Below, one piece after another: positions 59,477 through 64,000 of a stretch of 64,000 nt of DNA. Under the pieces are notes generated by a model. It ran no database searches. It saw only the letters and a program-made list of their open reading frames with translations, and had not been told where the DNA came from. The DNA lies in NCBI RefSeq assembly GCF_000374165.1, contig NZ_KB893714.1, forward strand, positions 62,001 to 126,000, written 5' to 3'. A program made the position numbers and the translations under genes. This DNA comes from Parafrankia elaeagni (lineage in GTDB: Bacteria; Actinomycetota; Actinomycetes; Frankiales; Frankiaceae). How positions within the stretch are numbered: position 1 is the stretch's first letter; every line of letters begins with the position of its first letter.

Positions 59477-59481
59477 TAACC

Positions 59482-59655
59482 ATGTCTCCCGTGTCATGCC
59501 GCCGGCCACGCCCCACGCCGACGGACGCCTCCCTGGCTCCGGCCTCGTCCTCACTGGCCGCCGCCTGGTGCCGGACCTCGCCACAGGCGCCCGCCCACAG
59601 CGGGACACACACCACCGTCCGCACCGCCGCGGCCAGCACGAGACCCGTGACATGA
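59482..59655 (+). CDS. 57-codon ORF between iron-box promoter and fhuF-like gene
   Basis: ATG at 59482, seven bases after the TTACCT -10, opens a 57-residue frame (M-S-P-V-S-C-R-R-P-R-P...) ending at TGA 59653-59655, which overlaps the fhuF-like ATG as ATGA. The product is Ser/Thr/Pro/Ala-rich and resembles nothing I know. The competing reading is an N-terminal extension of the fhuF-like protein from an ATG at 59496, in another frame with similar GC3, so this call is tentative. Confidence 0.35.
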   Translation: MSPVSCRRPRPTPTDASLAPASSSLAAAWCRTSPQAPAHSGTHTTVRTAAASTRPVT

Positions 59656-60575
59656 TCCCGTCATCCCACCTGGCCGCCGACCCGGCGGGCCCGGCCGCAG
59701 CCGGTATCACCGGGGTCGCCAGGGTCATCTCCGGCACCGACCTCGCCGCGACGCTGCAGGCGGTGGGCCCCGCGCTCGACCACCGCTGGGCGATCGTCGG
59801 GCCACCGCCATCACCCGATGGCTGGATCCGGGCCTCCGACCTGCTCGACCCCGAACACCTGGACGAGGCTCTCGCCGTGGTGCGCGAGCACCACCAGGCC
59901 ACGCCGGAGGTCGCGGTCAGCTACTTCACCGCCTGGTACGCCGCGACCATCGTCGGTCCGGCGATCGCCACCTTCGTCCTGACACGCCGGGTCCCCGACC
60001 TCGACCCCACCGAGATCTGGGTGCACCGTCACGAAGGCGGATGGTTCGACGCCACCGCCTTCCGCCGTCCCCGCATGACCCTCCTGCCCGGGGACCCGGC
60101 GGTTGCCGGGTGTGCGCCGGAGACGATTCCGGCCGAGGTTGTGGCGGTCGCGGCGGATCTGGATGCGCTGCGCGCGCGGCTCGTGGAGGAGATCATCGGC
60201 CATCTGGAGCCGATCATCACCAGCCTGCGCAAGCGCGCGCGGCTGGGGCTGGCGGCACTGTGGGGCGCGGTGGCCGCCCAGTGCGGCCGCACCTTCCTTC
60301 TCACGGAGCGGGTGAGCCGCGACCCGCACCTGGGTCGGCTGGAGGCGGACGCGTTCTTCGCCGCCGCCACGCCCACCCTGCGGGCCCGGCCGACCTGGCA
60401 GCAGTTCATCCACCGCGGTCGGTGCTACACGGGTATGCGGCGCGGCTCCTGCTGCCTGGCACACCGGGTCACCGAGGAGTTCTGCACCGCATGTCCCTTT
60501 GTGGCCGCGCCGGAACGCGAGAGCCGGCTGCGGGAGTGGATCGACAGCCAGGGACCAGGCGGGCTGGCCGTCTGA
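59652..60575 (+). CDS. FhuF-like siderophore-iron reductase, [2Fe-2S]
   Basis: The protein (about 307 residues) ends with the FhuF-type iron-sulfur motif: C-C at R-G-S-C-C-L-A-H, then E-F-C-T-A-C-P-F (C-C-x10-C-x2-C). FhuF proteins reduce ferric siderophores in the cytosol to release iron. The upstream region carries an IdeR-type box over the promoter, in keeping with iron-starvation induction. No siderophore synthesis or transport genes are visible in the window. The ATG at 59652 has no SD; it overlaps a short upstream ORF by ATGA, and an extension to 59496 is possible. Confidence 0.83.
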   Translation: MIPSSHLAADPAGPAAAGITGVARVISGTDLAATLQAVGPALDHRWAIVGPPPSPDGWIRASDLLDPEHLDEALAVVREHHQATPEVAVSYFTAWYAATIVGPAIATFVLTRRVPDLDPTEIWVHRHEGGWFDATAFRRPRMTLLPGDPAVAGCAPETIPAEVVAVAADLDALRARLVEEIIGHLEPIITSLRKRARLGLAALWGAVAAQCGRTFLLTERVSRDPHLGRLEADAFFAAATPTLRARPTWQQFIHRGRCYTGMRRGSCCLAHRVTEEFCTACPFVAAPERESRLREWIDSQGPGGLAV

Positions 60576-61153
60576 GACCGCCTCCGGCCGGGCAGGGGAG
60601 CCCTGGGGAGCGGCAGCGTCCCGGAGGACTCCGCAGGAGGAACGAGCCGAATCGAGGTGGCCGTGATGCGTTGATCAACAGCCAGGAGTGGCACGCGACA
60701 TGTGGCGCGGCGGAACGCGACGACCACAGCAGACCACGTGTGATCTGAATCACTTCAACCGCCCGACGGCATCAGCTACCGTCGGTAGTGCCGGCCTCGA
60801 GCCGGCCGGCGGTTGGGCCTTGTCCACTCCCGTTCCCGCCGCCAGCACGGAGCACCGCGGCTCCGAGCGCGAATCTGATCATCATCGCCCGTCGAGACCC
60901 CACACCGGAGTTGTCGGGGTCGACATGTCCGTTCCGCTCTTGGCGGAACCACGTGACGGAATCATGCCTGGTCGGCCACGGTTGCCATGAACGTCTCCGC
61001 TGGTCGGCCGGCGATCCGGCCGCAGAGCTGTCCCCGACGAAGGGGGCGGTTCCGGCGGGTAGGTTTCTGTTCGATGCGTGAGGACATGCCTCGGCGGAGC
61101 TAGCATGCGGATACCGGCTGTCGTGTGGTCGGTCGCAGCTCGAAGGAGCGCAC
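60576..61153. other. Spacer between fhuF-like gene and clpC
   Basis: About 580 bases. It has a Crp-like site (60739-60754), a TACCGT hexamer (60777-60782) and a TAGCAT hexamer near 61100 that could be the clpC -10. A 97-codon frame opening with GTG at 60788 follows TACCGT by five bases, but its third positions (about 73% GC) are unlike real genes here and it matches no family. In mycobacteria lysS and lsr2 lie upstream of clpC; neither is present here. Confidence 0.4.
60739..60754 (+). promoter_or_regulatory. Crp/GlxR-type binding site
   Basis: TGTGA-TCTGAA-TCACT matches nine of ten arm positions of TGTGA-N6-TCACA. It lies 23 bases before a TACCGT hexamer, a position typical of activator sites. 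Confidence 0.55.
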
Positions 61154-63658
61154 ATGTTCGAGAGGTTCACCGACCGGGCACGTCGGGTCGTCGTCCTGGC
61201 TCAGGAAGAAGCCAGGATGCTCAACCACAACTACATCGGGACCGAGCACATCCTGCTCGGCCTGATCCACGAGGGCGAGGGCGTCGCCGCTAAGGCCCTC
61301 GAGTCGCTCGGGATCTCGCTCGAGGGTGTGCGGTCGCAGGTCGAAGAGATCATCGGCCAGGGTCAGCAGGCGCCGAGCGGGCACATCCCGTTCACGCCGC
61401 GAGCCAAGAAGGTCCTTGAGCTCTCGCTGCGCGAGGCCCTCCAGCTCGGTCACAACTACATCGGCACCGAGCACATCCTGCTCGGCCTCATCCGCGAGGG
61501 CGAGGGCGTCGCCGCCCAGGTGCTGGTCAAGCTCGGAGCGGACCTCAACCGGGTCCGCCAGCAGGTCATCCAGCTCCTGTCCGGCTACCAGGGCAAGGGC
61601 GACCCGGCGACCGCCGGCGCCCCGGCCGAGGGCACGCCGTCGACCTCGCTGGTCCTCGACCAGTTCGGCCGCAACCTCACCGCGGCCGCTCGTGAGTCCA
61701 AGCTCGACCCGGTCATCGGGCGCGAGAAGGAGATCGAGCGCGTCATGCAGGTGCTGTCGCGCCGGACCAAGAACAACCCGGTCCTCATCGGCGAGCCCGG
61801 CGTCGGCAAGACCGCCGTCGTCGAGGGGCTGGCGCAGGCGATCGTCAAGGGCGAGGTCCCCGAGACCCTGAAGGACAAGCAGCTCTACACCCTCGACCTC
61901 GGCGCTCTGGTCGCCGGGTCCCGCTACCGCGGTGACTTCGAGGAGCGGCTGAAGAAGGTCCTCAAGGAGATCCGCACCCGCGGCGACATCATCCTGTTCA
62001 TCGACGAGCTCCACACGCTCGTCGGTGCGGGTGCCGCCGAGGGCGCGATCGACGCCGCCTCCATCCTCAAGCCGATGCTGGCGCGCGGTGAGCTGCAGAC
62101 GATCGGCGCGACCACCCTGGACGAGTACCGCAAGCACCTGGAGAAGGACGCTGCGCTCGAGCGCCGCTTCCAGCCCATTCAGGTCGCGGAGCCGTCGGTG
62201 GCGCACACCATCGAGATCCTCAAGGGTCTGCGCGACCGGTACGAGGCGCACCACCGTGTCTCGATCACCGACGCCGCCCTGGTCGCCGCGGCCTCCCTGG
62301 CCGACCGCTACATCTCCGACCGGTTCCTGCCGGACAAGGCGATCGACCTGATCGACGAGGCCGGCTCCCGGATGCGCATCCGCCGGATGACCGCTCCGCC
62401 GGACCTGCGTGAGTTCGACGAGCGCATCGCGAACGTCCGGCGCGACAAGGAGTCCGCGATCGACGCGCAGGACTTCGAGAAGGCCGCGTCGCTGCGGGAC
62501 AAGGAGAAGACCCTGCTGGCCGAGAAGGCCAAGCGGGAGAAGGAGTGGAAGGCCGGCGACATGGACGTCGTCGCCGAGGTCGGCGACGAGGAGATCGCGG
62601 AGGTCCTCGCGATCTGGACCGGCATCCCGGTCTTCAAGCTCACCGAGGAGGAGACCGCGCGTCTGCTCCGTATGGAGGACGAGCTCCACCGCCGGGTCAT
62701 CGGCCAGGAGCAGGCCATCAAGGCCGTCTCCCAGGCGATCCGGCGTACCCGCGCCGGTCTGAAGGACCCGAAGCGCCCCGGCGGCTCGTTCATCTTCGCC
62801 GGCCCGTCCGGTGTCGGTAAGACCGAGCTGTCGAAGACGCTGGCGGAGTTCCTCTTCGGCGACGAGGACGCGCTCATCCAGCTCGACATGTCCGAGTACA
62901 TGGAGAAGCACACCGTCTCGCGGCTGGTGGGCTCCCCGCCCGGCTACGTCGGGTACGAGGAGGGCGGCCAGCTCACCGAGCGGGTGCGGCGCAAGCCGTT
63001 CTCCGTGGTCCTCTTCGACGAGGTCGAGAAGGCCCACCCGGACGTGTTCAACACCCTCCTGCAGATCCTGGAGGACGGTCGTCTGACCGACTCCCAGGGC
63101 CGGCTGGTCGACTTCAAGAACACCGTCCTGATCATGACCTCGAACCTGGGCACCCGAGACATCTCCAAGGGCCCCGGCATCGGCTTCGCCACCGGTCAGG
63201 GCGCGGTCGACTACGAGCGCATGAAGGCCAAGGTCCAGGACGAGCTCAAGCAGCACTTCCGGCCTGAGTTCCTGAACCGGATCGACGACATCATCGTCTT
63301 CCACCAGCTCTCCGAGGCCGAGATCATCCAGATCGTGGACCTCATGCTGGCCCGGGTCGACGGCCAGCTGAAGAACAAGGACATGGCGCTGGAGCTCACT
63401 CCGGCGGCCAAGGCCCTGCTCGCCAAGCGCGGCTACGACCCGGTGCTGGGTGCCCGTCCGCTGCGCCGGACGATCCAGCGGGAGATCGAGGACGTCCTGT
63501 CCGAGAAGATCCTCTACGGGACGCTGCGTCCCGGTGAGATCGTCGTCGGCGATGTCGAGGGTGAAGGCGAGGAGGCGAAGTTCGTCTTCCGCGGCGAGAC
63601 CAAGCCGAACTCGGTCCCGGACGCTCCCCCGATCGACCTGGCCAAGTCCAGCGAATGA
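61154..63658 (+). CDS. clpC: ATP-dependent protease ATPase subunit ClpC
   Basis: The 834-residue AAA+ unfoldase has a double Clp-N domain (two copies of [14 protein letters not shown], about 25-150) and ATPase module 1 with G-E-P-G-V-G-K-T and L-F-I-D-E-L-H. A UVR-like middle segment (about 415-455) marks ClpC, and module 2 has G-P-S-G-V-G-K-T and L-F-D-E-V-E-K-A-H. The I-G-F loop that docks on ClpP is in [10 protein letters not shown]. It feeds unfolded proteins to ClpP and is generally essential in actinobacteria. ATG at 61154 has AAGGAG seven bases upstream. A clear terminator follows. Confidence 0.98.
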   Translation: MFERFTDRARRVVVLAQEEARMLNHNYIGTEHILLGLIHEGEGVAAKALESLGISLEGVRSQVEEIIGQGQQAPSGHIPFTPRAKKVLELSLREALQLGHNYIGTEHILLGLIREGEGVAAQVLVKLGADLNRVRQQVIQLLSGYQGKGDPATAGAPAEGTPSTSLVLDQFGRNLTAAARESKLDPVIGREKEIERVMQVLSRRTKNNPVLIGEPGVGKTAVVEGLAQAIVKGEVPETLKDKQLYTLDLGALVAGSRYRGDFEERLKKVLKEIRTRGDIILFIDELHTLVGAGAAEGAIDAASILKPMLARGELQTIGATTLDEYRKHLEKDAALERRFQPIQVAEPSVAHTIEILKGLRDRYEAHHRVSITDAALVAAASLADRYISDRFLPDKAIDLIDEAGSRMRIRRMTAPPDLREFDERIANVRRDKESAIDAQDFEKAASLRDKEKTLLAEKAKREKEWKAGDMDVVAEVGDEEIAEVLAIWTGIPVFKLTEEETARLLRMEDELHRRVIGQEQAIKAVSQAIRRTRAGLKDPKRPGGSFIFAGPSGVGKTELSKTLAEFLFGDEDALIQLDMSEYMEKHTVSRLVGSPPGYVGYEEGGQLTERVRRKPFSVVLFDEVEKAHPDVFNTLLQILEDGRLTDSQGRLVDFKNTVLIMTSNLGTRDISKGPGIGFATGQGAVDYERMKAKVQDELKQHFRPEFLNRIDDIIVFHQLSEAEIIQIVDLMLARVDGQLKNKDMALELTPAAKALLAKRGYDPVLGARPLRRTIQREIEDVLSEKILYGTLRPGEIVVGDVEGEGEEAKFVFRGETKPNSVPDAPPIDLAKSSE

Positions 63659-63663
63659 TGTGA

Positions 63664-63702
63664 CCGAAGGGCGGTCGCGCGACCCGCGTGACCGCCCTTC
63701 GG
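63664..63702 (+). terminator. Terminator hairpin after clpC
   Basis: CCGAAGGGCGGTC (63664-63676) pairs perfectly with GACCGCCCTTCGG (63690-63702) around a 13-base loop, six bases after the stop codon. Confidence 0.85.
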
Positions 63703-63703
63703 C

Positions 63704-64000
63704 ATGTCCGTCGCGCCGCTGTCTCCGGAAGTCATGCCTCGACACCTCGACGAAGATCTGCCCAGCTCCTCGACCGTGCCCGGTTCCGGTCCGAGCGCCG
63801 AACACGGCGTGCACCTCACCTTCGGTGCGGACCCGGCCACCTCGATGGTTGTCTCGTGGATCACCCGGGCGCCGGTCCGGCAGCCCCAGGTCCACATCCG
63901 CGCCACCCGCCCAGGCGCTCCGGCGGGCTCGTCCGTCGGAGCCGTCACGCGCAGCTACACCGACTCGACCACGCGACGTGAGATCTTCGCGCACCACGCG
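63704..64000 (+). CDS. Purple acid phosphatase-like protein, 5' part only
   Basis: The frame is open from 63704 to the window end (99 codons) with no stop. After about 30 unconserved residues comes G-V-H-L-T-F-G-A-D-P-A-T-S-M-V-V-S-W-I-T, the start of the fibronectin-like N-terminal domain found in purple acid phosphatases. The metal-binding catalytic domain would lie beyond the window, so activity cannot be judged. The ATG at 63704 is directly after the clpC terminator; an ATG at 63734 is a good alternative start. No signal peptide is obvious. Confidence 0.7.
   Translation, partial: MSVAPLSPEVMPRHLDEDLPSSSTVPGSGPSAEHGVHLTFGADPATSMVVSWITRAPVRQPQVHIRATRPGAPAGSSVGAVTRSYTDSTTRREIFAHHA

Larger units (their letters stand above)
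59070..59481. other. Divergent region with two iron boxes, upstream of the fhuF-like gene
   Basis: Between the flavoprotein (minus) and the fhuF-like gene (plus). It holds IdeR/DtxR-type sites at 59151-59169 and 59458-59476 and a promoter (TTGACC 59445-59450, TTACCT 59469-59474, 18-base spacer). No gene is supported in between. Confidence 0.5.

Noticed and set aside
60788-61081. Possible leaderless 97-codon gene upstream of clpC
   Set aside because: The promoter-like context is suggestive, but third-position GC (about 73%) is well below real genes here and no family is recognisable; kept only as an observation.
61100-63997. Minus-strand open frame of 965 codons
   Set aside because: Antisense shadow of clpC; no motifs.

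Overview
The window is high-GC actinobacterial DNA, most likely from Frankia or a close relative. The signs are GC-saturated third codon positions, an HspR/HAIR-controlled dnaK operon, Rpf cell-wall enzymes behind ydaO-type leaders, a DUF3151 gene, and the actinobacterial neighbourhood panC-panD-nadB-nadC-coaX near clpC. Genus assignment is inference from gene content. No prophage, insertion sequence, rRNA operon or CRISPR array is visible. One tRNA gene (Gly, anticodon CCC) is present.

Layout. 1-15000: an LLM-class oxidoreductase, a class II glutamine amidotransferase, a WYL regulator, a membrane Ser/Thr kinase with an SH3-like outer domain, a flavin reductase-like protein, tRNA-Gly, a GH65 phosphorylase overlapping a beta-phosphoglucomutase-like HAD gene, dcd, and a large membrane Fe-S oxidoreductase. 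15000-24500: a NERD-like membrane protein, then dnaK-grpE-dnaJ-hspR and clpB, with HspR-box (HAIR) operators before dnaK and clpB. 24500-38100: psuG, a lipoprotein divergent from an MMPL transporter, two bacterial-PH membrane proteins, a CD-NTase (CBASS-type) homologue with no effector beside it, an acetyltransferase and atypical epimerase pair, a CAP-domain protein, a DedA protein and fructose-bisphosphate aldolase. 38100-42300: two Rpf-type muralytic enzymes, each behind its own c-di-AMP (ydaO/yuaA) riboswitch, separated by about 1 kb without convincing genes. 42500-49700: DUF3151, purA, an unknown gene, purD-purE-purB and purC. 49800-64000: a second MMPL protein, panC-panD-nadB-nadC-coaX, an SGNH hydrolase, a flavoprotein, an iron-box-controlled FhuF-like protein, clpC, and the start of a purple acid phosphatase-like gene that runs off the end.

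Themes. Protein quality control (DnaK system, ClpB, ClpC), purine synthesis (PurA, D, E, B, C) and NAD/CoA cofactor synthesis (PanC, PanD, NadB, NadC, CoaX) form compact sets, often with 4-base ATGA/GTGA overlaps. Several genes without a Shine-Dalgarno sequence have a TAnnnT -10 hexamer 6-7 bases before the start codon, which predicts leaderless mRNAs. Two such promoters point at small upstream ORFs that overlap the next gene by ATGA (purD, fhuF-like). Short tandem duplications are common in spacers and several span stop codons.

The items most worth a second look are the orphan CD-NTase with altered catalytic residues and a structured 500-base leader, the twin riboswitch-rpf modules, the phased TCCACA array near 1970-2006, and the leaderless/uORF architecture.
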